From Petrolisthes cinctipes (Eukaryota; Arthropoda; Malacostraca; Decapoda; Porcellanidae), in contig JAWQEG010000286.1 of assembly GCA_033782935.1 (NCBI GenBank), positions 6,005,001 through 6,069,000 of the forward strand: DNA of 64,000 nucleotides, in the 5' to 3' direction. Under the pieces are notes generated by a model. The model made no database searches. It was not told where the DNA came from and saw nothing but the letters and a program-made list of their open reading frames with translations. Of this stretch, positions 45,931 through 57,892 are shown piece after piece. Numbering within the stretch: the stretch's first letter is position 1; every line of letters begins with the position of its first letter. Made by a program: the position numbers and the translations under genes.

Positions 45931-46194
45931 ATAAATAAAAAATCCGTCTCTTCTCCACCACCCTGACCTCCCTCATGTCCTCCCACCCTGTCCTCCATAC
46001 TTCGTACCTCGCCCCCACCCAGCACTTTTCCGCTTTACTCCTCTATCCCACCTCACTCTCCTTCTCTGTACCTCCATCATCGTCCTTTGTGTTGCCACAA
46101 ATGATCAGTGCAATTATGCAAACAAGACATGAAAAGAAATAATGTGATATCTTATATACAAATATAATCCATGCAATTTCAGATTAATGTCTAG

Positions 46195-46402
46195 ACAAGG
46201 GCTTGTTTTCAAAAAAGTAGTGTTTACTCTTAAGTTAAACTTTTGTTTGTAAGTGTTTTTTAATGGCAAGGACTAGGACCTAGTACTGCTTTAAAATCAT
46301 AATATAGGCTCATATTAATAAACCGCAAAATAATTCACTGATTCAAAATATGCCTGGAAAACTATTGTGAGGTCAGTATTGCAAACATATTAACAAGTCC
46401 AA
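46195..46402 (+). repeat. Dispersed repeat family, member 1
   Basis: Shares with 46530-46640 and 50478-50697 the words AAAGTTTACTT (or variants), TTAATGGCAAG and CTGCTTTAAAATCATAAT. Non-coding; probably a MITE family whose ends I cannot fix. Confidence 0.6.
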
Positions 46403-46529
46403 CCTCATAAGATACTTTGTGAATAGCTGGCCTAGAAATTCACACGTCAGAGTACAAATGACAAACCAAGTGGAGCTAACTGTACACTAGTGCCACTGCT
46501 CCCATATAACTCCCTTTACAGCCTGGACC

Positions 46530-46640
46530 CGTATTTATCACAGTAAAGTTTACTTCTAAGTTAAGATTTTGTTCGTAGGAGTTCATTCATGACAATGGCT
46601 AGAACTCGGCACTGCTTTAAAATCGTAACTTATAGACTGT
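46530..46640 (+). repeat. Dispersed repeat family, member 2 (short)
   Basis: Partial copy of 46195-46402, starting CCCGTATTTATCACAGTAAAG and ending at ATAGACTG. Confidence 0.6.
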
Positions 46641-47489
46641 CGTACTTATGGCTACCTCGATGTCGAAGCTTGGACTTGTTGTAACTTCAACCACGCGGTA
46701 TTCTACTCTATATCCACTTGTACAGTATCGCAACTAAGTTCTCCGGCAAAATATCAACGTAATGTCATCCCTTTCCAGCTTCCACACTCATCCCCAGCTT
46801 GTATCATCTTCACTACCACGATCATCAGTCAGTGTTGCAATTGTTCCTACCCATAGTAACAATTGTGAACCCCGAGAGTTTTGACTCAGTCGCCTCAGAC
46901 GTAGGGTGAAATATTTTATAACCGTAGAAAAAACCTCTTCTACTATTTCTTTAATTTGTTTTTCGTCAGTGTTGAACACAGTTTGTATAAGAGATGCCGC
47001 AGTTGTTGCACAAATATATTGTTGTGAATGCTCTTACATATTGCAGTAAGTGCTCTTACATATTGCAGTTGGTGCTCAAAATAATATTGATATATAGTAA
47101 TGATGTCTCTACAACCAGTAGATATCAAAACTTGTAGTGCTATTGTAGCAGCTGGTACAGTGTCCAGCACTTTTAACTAGTACAGGAAAGGAAGACTGAC
47201 AATGCTGAGATTACTGATTTTAAGTGCTGGCCACTGAACAATTTGTGGCCAATATTACCGTACTATCATTAATGCCCAGACTTTACTATCATCACTTGCC
47301 TACCAATGATTATAGTGATGTTTGGTCATAGGTTAGTGTCTCATCATCAAATGGATCTATGGCACTGAAGCTTGCAGGAAGTTTTACCATACTCTAATGT
47401 TGCATTGCAAGGAGTCGTATTTTATGTAAATAGCATTGACAGTTATCCCTACATATAAAAGAAAGGCCGGCCATTTTTCATAATGATTA
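46641..47489. other. No gene recognised
   Basis: AT-rich, with tandem copies of CTCTTACATATTGCAGT near 47030-47070. No coding signal was identified. Confidence 0.4.
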
Positions 47490-48115
47490 TCTAGAGAATG
47501 GCTAAGGCAGAAAAGTCTCATTCAACTTTTCCGTGCTCCATCTAAACTCTCAATCAACTGTTCCCTTCCATTCTCAGTTTTCTCCTGCGTGTCTTTTTCT
47601 ATCCTGCTCACCCATTTGATTGGTGGTCTGCTGATCACTTCAGGCCTCTCAATCTCATTCTCGCTCACATTTTGTTGTATCTACCCATCTTCCATTCTCT
47701 GCACATGTTTAAACCATTCAAGTGTATGTTGATTTACTGTTTAACTCAGTCATTACCGACTTGCCCTAGCAGCAAAATCACATTTTTCATACACATTCCT
47801 ATTTCTATCTCCATCCCACCTCATCATGCCACATGCTTCTTACAAGTACCTCATTTTCACACACCTATTCTAGACTGTTGTTTCCCATACCATGAATAGG
47901 TCTTATCAGAGTGGGAGGACTGCGGTATTTTACACGTCTCATTAATTTTCATGCTCACTTTTCTCTTTTTGCTGATTCTCTCCAGCAATCCTGTCACTGG
48001 TCGACCTTCACTGCTCTCTCTCTCTCCGTTTTCCCATTTCATATTCCCATGCTTACAAAGAACTGGTACTGTGCCAATTTTTTTGTAATTTAAGCTCATT
48101 TACGTCCTCAGTCTT
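47490..48115 (-). mobile_element. RTE-type LINE 3' fragment
   Basis: The minus-strand frame from 48099 contains VLCKHGNMKWENGER, then ERISKKRKVSMKI and WYGKQQSRIGV, matching the region after RT in the RTE at 18232-24392 (there VLCKHGRR and RIMKGRSVS). Further down it reads HLEWFKHVQRMEDG and RPPIKWVSRIEKD, the C-terminal end. Several stops and frameshifts are present. It belongs to the same family but is a separate, older copy. Confidence 0.75.
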
Positions 48116-48220
48116 CACAGTTCCAAAGACTCGTGAACCCAGTATGCGTTGGAATCTTTGATAAGCAATTTGTTACAGAAGAAATATAGTAAGTGCAACT
48201 CATCTCTCAAAAGCCAAAAC

Positions 48221-48577
<357 letters not shown>

Positions 48578-48730
48578 CTACGTACAGTTGCGAGCTGATG
48601 GGATGGAGACAAGAGCACACTTATCATAGGGTCGTTTCTACCTGACAAGTTATGGAGGAGAGAGAGAGAGAGAGATAAGGGGAGGTTGTGGAGGGGCTGG
48701 TGGAGTGTTGCCACTTCTGACTGATATAGA

Positions 48731-48805
48731 TAAGTCATTTACAAGGCTAACATTCTTTTGTTTGCGTGCTTACAAACCACTACCAACCACTGTGGAATCT
48801 ATCCT
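48731..48805 (+). repeat. Partial MITE copy (right end)
   Basis: About 70 bases match the right end of the MITE at 49383-49632, including GCTAACATTCTTTTGTTTGC and CACTGTGGAATC. The left half is absent. Confidence 0.6.
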
Positions 48806-49382
48806 GTATGAGCGACGTGAATGAAGATATGGCAGGATGAATTGAATTAGTTGTGTATACGAGTTAGACGGACATAGGGATAATGTTATAACTGAATAAT
48901 GTTTTCGAGTTGGATATATAACTGATATTTCGCCACATTAAACTCACCATTGTGAACTGTGTGATAATATATAGTTAGCTTAAAATTTTCAAGTAATAAA
49001 ACATATTATCCATCGCAACATAACATTCATCAATAATTACAATACCAAATGATTAATTAAGTTAAGGGGGAAGTTTGGTGTTAGTAAATATGGAGCAACT
49101 GAATCATCCAAGCTATTCCAAGCAACAGAACACCATTATTATCGCTCCTCTGGTCCTGTTTCCTGGCATACTTTGGAGGAATCAAGGCATTACAATGTAA
49201 CAAAAAAGAATGACCACCTTAAAGTTTATCGCAAATCCACGGTTTCTATTAAACCTGGACGAATCAGAGGTATCAAACATAAAAAATTATTTTCTTTGTC
49301 GGGAGAATAATGTTACAATTCTGCTGGCCCCTCAAAATGCATTGGACGAACTATTTGATAGATTGCCAACATTAATAATTAA

Positions 49383-49632
49383 GGGTTGATTCCACAGTGG
49401 TATTCAATTGTTAGCTTCCCAACCAACCACACTTGTAAGGCTTCATTACTTTCCAAAAGCCGAGTATCCACATTCACAAAATCTATCGAACAGTTAGATA
49501 ATAATGATCACTGCATGGTTTACTCACCAAATACATTAAATAATTCACCCATAAGTCATTTAAACGGCTAACATTCTTTTGTTTGCGTGCTTATAAACCA
49601 CAAACCACAACGAATGACTGTGGAATCGACCC
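49383..49632 (+). mobile_element. MITE with GGGTTGATTCCACAGT ends
   Basis: The left end GGGTTGATTCCACAGT and right end ACTGTGGAATCGACCC are an inverse pair with one mismatch. The element is 250 bp and non-coding. No clear target duplication was found. A partial copy lies at 48731-48805. Confidence 0.65.
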
Positions 49633-50477
49633 ATCGTATCTAGAACACTTTGTTGGACATGAAATAACTTTTTGAGGATCACTAACTTTGCCATGAAGGC
49701 TGATACCTCTAAGGTTGTCACCACTGATTATTATAAGTTTTACAAATAGTAACTCGCTTTATTCTACTATGTCTACATGTTCAACAGGGCCACCAAAAAT
49801 AATTTCTAAGATAATGTTGGACAGCCATCGGAAAACACTCTCACCTTGATGCGGCTGGACGGGGAGAGGAGAGGAAGTGAAGTGCCAGCTGGGCTGTCCG
49901 CTGAGAGTGTGTAGAAGTGACTCATGGACTGAAACACGGAGGCCAGACATGGGAAAGGGTTGTCGATTGCCTCCAGCCAACTTGTCGAGTGCCTTTAATC
50001 TATTATTATTGCACAAGAAGAGAACCCCAGTACTACTATTTGTCAGAAATCACATAAAAGCTGAAATATTACAAGAATGAACTGAATCATAGTTCTTTCT
50101 AAAAATAGTATAATTTTAAATCCACAGAAAGCATGTAGTAAAATAAAGAATTAAATACCTCATTTAAAATCCAATGGAAGTAATGATCCTATAAAAGTAA
50201 TGTTATCTGTGCTCACTATTTTGGTATCTTTTCAAGGACTCACTGGTCTGTAGTAGGCTATATGGCTGTCTCATGATTACACCACTGTTCGATTTATGCA
50301 CTTAGATTTACTCTATATAACCTGTAGTTCTGTATTTGCAGCACCTATATGTAATATATCCATTTATATATGTTTATTTATTTTATTTTCCACTAGTTAA
50401 AAGTGGAAAATGTCATGTTTCCACTAGTTAAAAGAAACAAAAGTGTGTTTGTGTCCATGACAGTCCATAGGACATTT
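49633..50477. other. No gene recognised
   Basis: AT-rich sequence with a small tandem duplication of CCACTAGTTAAAAG near 50390-50430. No coding signal. Confidence 0.4.
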
Positions 50478-50697
50478 GGGCCCTTATTCACAAAAGCAAA
50501 GTTCACTTTTAATTAAGATAATATTTTCTTCGTAAGCGATCATTAATGGCAAGAACAAGGACCCGGCACTGCTCCGAAATCATAATATAAACTCATACTA
50601 ATAGAATAGCAAATCCATTCACTGCTTCGAAATAAGCCTGAAACACTATGGGAGATCAGTAATGCAAGCATACGAGCAAGTGCAAACTCTGATATGC
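50478..50697 (+). repeat. Dispersed repeat family, member 3
   Basis: Begins GGGCCCTTATTCACAAAAGC and contains ATTAATGGCAAG and CACTGCTCCGAAATCATAAT, matching 46195-46402. It directly abuts the TIR element at 50698. Confidence 0.6.
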
Positions 50698-52354
50698 CTA
50701 CTATCCGTTTCAGCGCCGGACAGACGCTGTTTTTCGCAAATATCTCCTAAACGAATCGTTGTATCAATATAATATTTCAACATACTATCTTTAACACCCG
50801 GGCGTAATTTATGGCTGACATACTATATTCCTATATGTGTTATGCGAAGAGTTTACTCGTGAAAAATAGCACAAAGCTGCCCAGTCATACTGACGCATTC
50901 GAAGGAAAGTGTGGCCCCCCCAACACCCTCCCAAACCATTCCTAACCACAACTACATCCCCCCCTTCTCACCCCTCCCTCCTCCTCTTCTCACCCTAGCT
51001 CCTCGCCTCCCTCATCACTCGTGGCCCTCCCTATTTCTTCCATCACTGTATTATATGTTAGAATGTTATGTAGATGTATATGTATAGATATGATTATTAA
51101 CTAAGAGTATGGTGCAGTACAATTCTATAGAGGCAAGACGTATTTCACTTTGATAATTACTGTACAACAGCATGTTTACATACATGTAGTATGTAGAAGG
51201 TCCATGTTTGCAGTCCTTATGGTCAACCATGCAAGTGAACACGATATACTGGCATTACCTGTGGTCTGGACCTTCTAGGCTAAGTTATTAGATACTGTGT
51301 ACCTATTCATTATAAAATGTCAACTTGGTCCAGTTAATATAATGTTATTTTGTTGACTTGTCCCTTTTATATTTATATTATCACCAAATTACATATATAA
51401 TATATATAAAATAGTGTAGGATTTAATTATGCAAACATGATAACACAAAATGTATTCACAATCACTGTCAAGGAAAACGTCATCGTCTTCATCATCACTG
51501 GCTTTCACGTTTGTACAATGTGGCAAGACGAAGAACAAACTCTGTCCTGCATCCACGGGGGCAAATGGACAACATTGTTGCTAATAGGTGCGCCTCGGCA
51601 GTCAATGATTTCTACCCTCACTACTTGAGTCATATATGGGCCGTATTGTTAAACTCGGACTGGGGGGTACCTCATACCTCAGAGAGAGGGGGAGGGGATA
51701 CGGGAGACTGTGAATATTCAATTAAGGCATAAATTGGTTATTTAAAAAGGTAAAGAACACATGAGCAACCATGAACGATTATATTTGGTTGCCCAAAACC
51801 AAAATTAATCATTTTTCTGGTGGCATTAGACACGTGGGTTATTATCCGGCAATACGGCCATTAACAACGGGATTAGCTATTGCTTTAATGGTCATTTGAC
51901 CCACTCTGGTTTTCATGTCCACACACAACGGTAACTGTATTAAACAATATTACTAATGAACGATACGTATATACATACTGTCATAATAAAAATAAAAAAT
52001 GGAAGGTGGATGGTGTAAATAGGGGGGTGAAGAGTGAAACGGGGAGGGGGATAATGAGATATTGGGGTAGGGAAGGAAGGAATGGTGTGGGGGGATTTCG
52101 GGGTGTTGGTAGAGGGGTTACACGAGTACCCCACACTCGTCCGATTCTCTATAACGCCTTAGATATGATGACTGGATTAGGCTTAATATCACTCAGTAAA
52201 CTCCTAACATAACACATATAGTAATATGGTATGTCAGCCATAAATTACGCCCGGGTGTTAAAGACAGTGTGCTGAAATATTATATTGATACAACGATTCG
52301 TTTAAGAGATATTTACGAAAAACACCGTCTGTCCGGCGCTGAAACGTATAGTAG
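50698..52354. mobile_element. Non-autonomous TIR transposon, about 125 bp TIRs
   Basis: The first about 125 bases (CTACTATCCGTTTCAGCGCC, then a long match including ACACCCGGGCGTAATTTATG) are the inverse of 52219-52354 with few mismatches. The 1.66 kb element has no transposase frame; its open stretches are short and lack motifs. The superfamily is unresolved: tips read CTACTAT, and no target duplication is convincing. Confidence 0.75.
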
Positions 52355-52518
52355 TGAATATAGACCCTGGCTACGTGTAAAAGGAAAATGGTATATTTAT
52401 GATACAGTCAGTGTTCCAAGATGTTCAATAGTAGTACTGGGGTTCTCTTCTTGTACAGTTATCACTTCTTTACACCTAATATTACCTATCAACTAATGCA
52501 TGTATTTATATGCTATAC

Positions 52519-52569
<51 letters not shown>
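52519..52569 (+). repeat. (GA)n microsatellite
   Basis: A GA dinucleotide run with one AA interruption, followed by a G run. Confidence 0.95.
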
Positions 52570-52858
52570 GGGGGTGGATGGAGGTAAATTACTTCCTATC
52601 TGAATCCGAGTCAGTCAACTGTTCGGTTGCTGGTTTACGTGGTGGTGTAGTTCTCGAGCCAACTTCAACCTGCCGGCCAGAAAGGGGGCAGCAGTCGTGT
52701 GGACTTATCACCCGGAGTAGAAAGAAACTTTTGTCCGCAATAGTACATAGGTATGAACTTATATACAGTTTGTGGAGGGGGGAGGGAAGGAGGTGTCAGT
52801 GGGATGGGGTAGAAGGAGGTGTCGGTGAGAGCAGGTCACGTGTTAATCCCCTTGGGCG

Positions 52859-53230
52859 TCACCTCGGTGTTGGTGAGGTGAGGTGAGGTGTGTGTGGTGA
52901 GGGAAGGGACATTTCTACCAAGGATCTCATTATTGGGTCTAATTTATACATACCATAACTAAGGTTGAAATTGCGGTATTTTTCAATGCACATTGATTCG
53001 ATTATCTTACGTTTTCTAAAGTCGTTGCTTTTATACATCAGATGGCTACCTTGCCAATCAATTCTATGATTGGCATTACAAACATGGTTAAAAATAGCAT
53101 TGTTTAAATTACACGTCTTAGTGGCATATTTATGTTCCTTAATTCTAGTTTCTAGGTTTCGGCCAGTCTCTCCTATGTAAACTAGTTCACAATCATTGCA
53201 TTTTGTACTATCTATGTCATTCCTTTCTTC
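52859..53230 (-). mobile_element. Penelope-like GIY-YIG endonuclease fragment
   Basis: A minus-strand frame of about 120 codons reads CNDCELVYIGETGRNLETRI and KEHKYA, then NHVCNANHRIDWQG and RKIIESMCIEKY, ending at a TGA (52861-52859). This is the GIY-YIG nuclease of a Penelope-like element, the domain that nicks target DNA, with the Arg and Glu-type positions of the family still visible. The RT is absent: homology stops at about 53230, where a hammerhead-like motif begins on the other strand. It is a different family from the pair at 28478-32090. Confidence 0.8.
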
Positions 53231-53241
53231 TCGCTAGACCA

Positions 53242-53270
53242 CTGAAGATGGTGGCAGTGTCCACCGAAAC
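53242..53270 (+). ncRNA. Hammerhead-like ribozyme core
   Basis: CTGAAGA (53242-53248) is followed by GGTGG-loop-CCACC (a five-pair stem II) and GAAAC (53266-53270). This matches the hammerhead core CUGANGA - stem II - GAAA closely. It lies next to Penelope-like sequence, as expected for such elements. Stems I and III were not proven. Confidence 0.55.
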
Positions 53271-54239
53271 TGTATGGCTTAATATATTATTTCCGTCAAC
53301 AAGAGTGGGTTTTATTCACCGTTTATGATCAGCACGCCAGTGTGATTTCACCGCCTTTAATCTACTTGTTTTTTATCTCTGTTTTGCCTGTCCTTTTTGG
53401 TTAGGTGTGATTTAAGCGGAAAACCGGGCATTAACCATGAATAAGGTATATGACCATAAGATTTTAGGAACCTACAGAAGGCCTGTTGGCCCTGTTCAAG
53501 TCAGCTCTTCATAGACAAGTTGCCGTCTAACAGTAATGCTTGTGCAAGGCTCAAGTAGGAAATGGGTGTATACAAGCGAGCAACATGCATGGTACAGTTG
53601 CGGAAGGGAGTTTCTTTATCACCCTGGGCTCCTCTAAACCCTACCCCACAAGGAAGTGACGGAGGTGTAGAGAGTTGGAACATATAACGACGGAGATGAT
53701 AGGTCGATAAGTTGCTAGGAAAGTTTAGTGATAATATAACATTATTATATCTAAACAAGAGAGCATTGTGGTGGACTAAGCATATTATGTTTATTTGCCA
53801 TATATACAGTATATGAAGAACAGTAGCATACATTGTTAATGGGGAACTGAATTATAACGCATACTGGTATAACTCGTATTTTATTCTTAGTTGTGGTTGT
53901 CATACATCAGCCAACTGATGGTGATGGGATGGTTATCTGCCTGGCATTGCTTCACGGGCTCACGGCTCGTGCTGTGATTCGTTTTAAGGCTTCAAATACT
54001 CATTTCTACCTTAGTAATAGGAATAGGTTATATGCTTTTTATATAATTATAGACAAATTTATAATAATTTACATTTACAGATAGTAAAGTAGTGTTATCG
54101 TTTGTTGTTAATTTTGTCATCTGTTTTCTTATTTATTTTCAGTACGAACTGTTAAAATTTATTTTGATAGAGCCTAGTGAGATGAAGAACGTTGAGTTAA
54201 AATAAGCATTTGCTTGACAAAATGGTAAGAACAACACTC
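53271..54239. other. Repeat-like spacer
   Basis: The segment at about 53469-53520 (CCTACAGAAGGCCTGTTGGC) resembles Penelope-associated repeat sequence. The rest is AT-rich with no coding signal. Confidence 0.35.
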
Positions 54240-54300
54240 TATGACGAGGAGCCTTTATTGACGACGTTTTGCTATTGCTTCTTCAGGTCAAAGGCACATC
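54240..54300 (-). ncRNA. Decayed hammerhead-like motif of a Penelope-like element
   Basis: On the minus strand CTGAAGAAGCAATAGCAAAAC is followed by GTCGTCAATAAAGG. It has CUGANGA and a short AGC/GC(A) stem, but the following GAAA has become AAAA, so it is inactive. It marks the edge of the neighbouring gag fragment. Confidence 0.4.
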
Positions 54301-54394
54301 CATATTTTATACAGTACTGTGTAACTTATAGTTCTATTTTTATTTGTAAGTGACTGTATTCTGTTTTGTTCCACTTCCTCCGTTACCATTCCAT

Positions 54395-55006
54395 GATAAT
54401 TTCTCATCTGACATGTCTATCCAGCGAGTCATTAGATTATGTAGGCGGGTAACAAACTGGCGCACTGTCTCACCTTTTTGGGGTCGGGTAGTCCTAAACT
54501 TGGTCCGTAAACCCTCTTCGGTACAGCCGAAACGTCCCATCAACGCTCTTTTTACCAAGTCATAATCCCCGGCCTCCTCTGTACTCAGCCGAGAAAAAAA
54601 CTTCAAGGGCTACCCCCTGTAGATGAGAACTCAAAATTATAGCCCAGTTTACTCGTTCCCACCCAGCAGCCACTGCGAATCTTTCAAATCGGCTTAGGTA
54701 TGAATCAAGATCATCCTTAGTTCCATCAAAGTGAGGCAAATCCGGAGCCTTAACACTAATTCCAGCCAGCTGAGAACTACACTCGCCATTTTCCCTTAGC
54801 CTTGCGAGCTCTATCCTTTGGTTTAGTAACGCTGCTTCTCGTTCCTGCCTCTCTTTTTCCCATTCCCGCTCTAAACCCCGGTCTTCTCTAGCCTCGGCGC
54901 TAATCCTATCCTGATACTAACTTTCTGATTGTACAAATTCCCACAGTTCCTGTCCTTCATATCCCAACTCCCGACCTATCTTTATTAAATCCTGGATATC
55001 CGACAT
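54395..55006 (-). pseudogene. Ty3/Gypsy gag fragment (element A)
   Basis: Starts at the ATG complement of 55004-55006 with MSDIQDLIKIGRELGY. A TAG at about 54918 and a one-base T-run frameshift near 54600 break it. Recognisable are KAPDLPHFDGTKDDLDSYL and KTK-like DYDLVKRALMGRFGCTEEGL then QFVTRLHNLMTRWIDMS, the capsid/SCAN-like core of this gag family. It would form the particle shell of an LTR retrotransposon. Homology stops at about 54395; nucleocapsid and pol are missing. Confidence 0.75.
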
Positions 55007-55045
55007 ATTGTTAATTACCTCAAACCCACAGGTGGAAAGAAAAGG

Positions 55046-55063
55046 GTCCTGTCACGGTCGCCA
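55046..55063 (-). other. Primer-binding site of element A
   Basis: TGGCGACCGTGACAGGAC lies three bases inside the LTR edge on the minus strand, the expected place for tRNA priming. The sequence matches primer sites I know from Gypsy-type elements; the tRNA partner was not determined. Confidence 0.65.
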
Positions 55064-55066
55064 ATT

Positions 55067-55977
55067 TGTCACAGATTCATGACACACACCCCTTTCCTCC
55101 ACCCACGTTCTCGAAACATACTCTCTGTCCTCAAATAGATTTATTTATAAAAAGTATTAACCCAAACCAGATACTCTTATACCTTGAACATAACCATAAC
55201 AATGGCTACTTAATTCTACCTTAACAAACGAATACAATGTAACTATTTTATCCTACCTTAAATTATTAGCAACATGTAGCTACTTACTCGTACCTTAAAT
55301 TACCAACAAATATATATGCTTAATCCTACCTTGCAATTATTGGCAAAATGTAAATAATCATACCTTAGATTAATAACAAAATGTAAATAGTTAATCACAC
55401 CTTAAATTAATAACAAAATGTTACTACTTAATCATACCTTAAATTAATAACAAAATATAAATACTTAATCATACCTTAAATTAATAGCAACATGTAAATA
55501 CTTAATCATACCTTAATAACAAACGAGGAGAGCCGGCTGACCCACGAACCTGTGGTACGGCGGTAGTGCAACAAAACCAATCACTGAACACCTACTTGCC
55601 CTGCCGCTCTGTCCCTCTCCAGCCCCACCACCCTGTACGGCTACTGCAACACCACAGCGACTTAAGACACTTCCCCTATACCCACTCACTATACGGGGAT
55701 TCACTTCACAACAGCTACTGTACGATATCACACTGAGGCCAGCACGGGCAGGGCACAGGAGGACTACACTTAGCACCAACCGTCCAGTCCGGGTGTCAGA
55801 CCGACTCTAACCTCCTCTCGCTTGCTTTCCACACATCGGTTCTCATTTCCCCAATAGACAGTACAACAGCTCGACACAGCATTACATTACCAACCATGAA
55901 CCTATCTCGAAAACCCTAGCGAATCCCTCAACTTGACTTTACCTCCCTTACTAACCATATTGTCAATTTTCTTGACA
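55067..55977 (-). mobile_element. LTR of Gypsy-type element A
   Basis: The 911 bp stretch begins TGTCAAG and ends CTGTGACA on the minus strand (TG...CA), right before the primer-binding site. It contains an internal tandem repeat at 55330-55515. It lies between the RNase H of element B and the gag of element A, so it is most simply the 5' LTR of A. A second LTR is not in the window. Confidence 0.7.
55330..55515 (-). repeat. Tandem repeat inside the LTR
   Basis: About five units of roughly 38 bp based on ACTTAATCATACCTTAAATT and ATAACAAAATGT. Less perfect units extend left to about 55230. Confidence 0.85.
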
Positions 55978-55981
55978 ATCC

Positions 55982-56661
55982 CTAAGGATAAACTCTGTTG
56001 TTCTTAACGGTAGCCCTGGAACTTCTACCTCTTCCCCTGACTCTAGAGTCTAGACCATAAATTACCCTTTTCCACATAGGATCTTCCCTTTGCTTTGTCT
56101 TTAACTTCTGTGGGGATATTGTACTTAATGTGGTTACAGAGTTCACAGTCTGTCGACTTAATGCATCTGCAACTACATTAATCTTACCAGGTACAAAATT
56201 GAAAGTAGGGTTGAACTCCAGAATAGTCAAATGCCATCGTGCTAACTTCCCAGTCATATTCTTCCCCTTGAACAACTCGAGGCATGGGCGATGATCGGTA
56301 CAAACTGTAATAGGGTAACCAAAAATAATAGGATGTTCAAGGCCCACACTATGGCATATGCCTCCTGATGTGTAACACTATATTTCTTCTCTGTATCATT
56401 TAACGCCTTACTTGCATAGCCAATGGGTTTTAACTTTCCCCCCTCATCTTCTTGTGCCAATACTGCCCCAAGTCCAACCCCCGATGCAGCTGTATGTAAA
56501 ATAAAAGGTTTCTTGAAATCTGGGAAAGCCAAAACAGCTGGTTGCGTCAGAGCCTCCTTTAATATACTAAATGCCTCTTCTTGTGGTTGACCCCATTCAA
56601 ACTTATTTGACTGCTTCAACAGTTTAATCAAAGGTGCTGCCTTGCTAGAAAACTGATACAC
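55982..56661 (-). pseudogene. Gypsy pol, RNase H (element B)
   Basis: The minus-strand frames 56661-56254 and 56347-55982 overlap through a frameshift. They read KAAPLIKLLKQSNKFEWG (RT connection), then FILHTAASGVGLGAVLAQ, EKKYSVTHQEAYAIVWAL and CTDHRPCLELF with VADALSRQ. The first RNase H catalytic Asp (normally D-A-S) is Ala here, so the domain is inactive. The frame ends at NNRVYP, exactly where the integrase should start, against the LTR of element A. Confidence 0.8.
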
Positions 56662-56780
56662 AAAACTCCTATACTAATCCGCTAGTCCCAGAAAAGATCG
56701 TACATGATCTGCCTTGGTCGGTGTTGGAAACTTTAAGATAGCCTTTATCTTATCCTGATTCACATGTATACCTGACTCGT

Positions 56781-57758
56781 CTACTTCATGCCCAAATACT
56801 TAATCTTTTGTTTCAAGAACTCACACTTACTACGTTTTAGCTTCAAACCCGCTGATGCTAAACGTTCCAATACCTTCCTTAATTTCTCCAAGTGCGTAGG
56901 CACATCCTTTGAGAAAATAATTATGTCATCCAGGTATAATAATGCATCTTTCCCAATTAACCCCGCCAATACATTGTTCACTAGTCTTTGGAAAGTCGTA
57001 GGGGCATTGCAGAGCCCAAATGGCATCCTGCGAAACTGATAATGACCCTGATGAGTGGAAAAAGCCGTGATGTCACGAGACCGCTCGTGAACTGGCGTCT
57101 GCCAATATCCTGACAGCAAATCCAAGGTAGAAAACACCTTGTTTCCCTCACCTATAGCCTGCAACAGGTCATTCAAATGAGGCATGGGGTATTTATCAGG
57201 GACGGTCTGCTGATTTACTCTCCTATAGTCAATAACAGGTCTATATGTTCCATCCTTCTTTGGAACCAAAAATATGGGACTACTCCAAGGAGAGGTCGAA
57301 GGTTCAATAACCTTCTGTTTTAACATATCCTTCACCGTATCGTCCACTATCTGTCTTTGTGAATGGGGAAGCCTATATGATTTTATGTAACTGGGTTGCG
57401 CTTCTCGCTTTAACTTAATCACATGTGAAGTTAGGTCTGTACTACCTTATGGTTCCCCTGCAAGAGCTATAGCCTTCCTATACCCTTGAAGTAACTGTAA
57501 TAACTCTTCTTTCCCTTCTGAGTTTCCCCCAGTTTTAACTTGACTTCTCAATTCTGACGAAGGAGATGCACCAATACAACCAACAACACTCACAACTGGT
57601 AGGTTATGCTTTGGCTCTAATACCGTACCATGGTATACGAGAAAATCACACACTTGACTGCCTGGCTTAACTTCAATCTCTACTCCTGTATTGTTTACAG
57701 CCATCACCACATCTACGTCTTCTTTCACTCCTTTCAAACACACCTTGAACTGAATCAT
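56781..57758 (-). pseudogene. Gypsy pol, reverse transcriptase (element B)
   Basis: Frames 57758-57447 and 57422-56781 carry YRLPHSQRQIVDDTVKDML, IFLVPKKDGTYRPVIDYRRV, FSTLDLLSGYWQTPVHE, FGLCNAPTTFQRL and catalytic LLYLDDIIIFSK. A stop after ALAGEP (57447) and another after KIKYLGMK (56781) interrupt an otherwise continuous reading. The YLDD box is intact. Confidence 0.85.
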
Positions 57759-57892
57759 TTCCTGCGGTTGCAGCCTGTGCGCATCTGGTACAATAGCAGT
57801 AACAACAGTTCATTGCGTGACTTCCTCCCTAGCAGTGTCGCATAGTCTATCTTGTTTCATTACCCTTTGGGTTGACTTCTCCTCAAAGCCCC

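Noticed and set aside
55513..55779. 88-codon open frame inside the LTR
   Set aside because: It lies in LTR sequence and has no family motif; LTR open frames of this size are common by chance.
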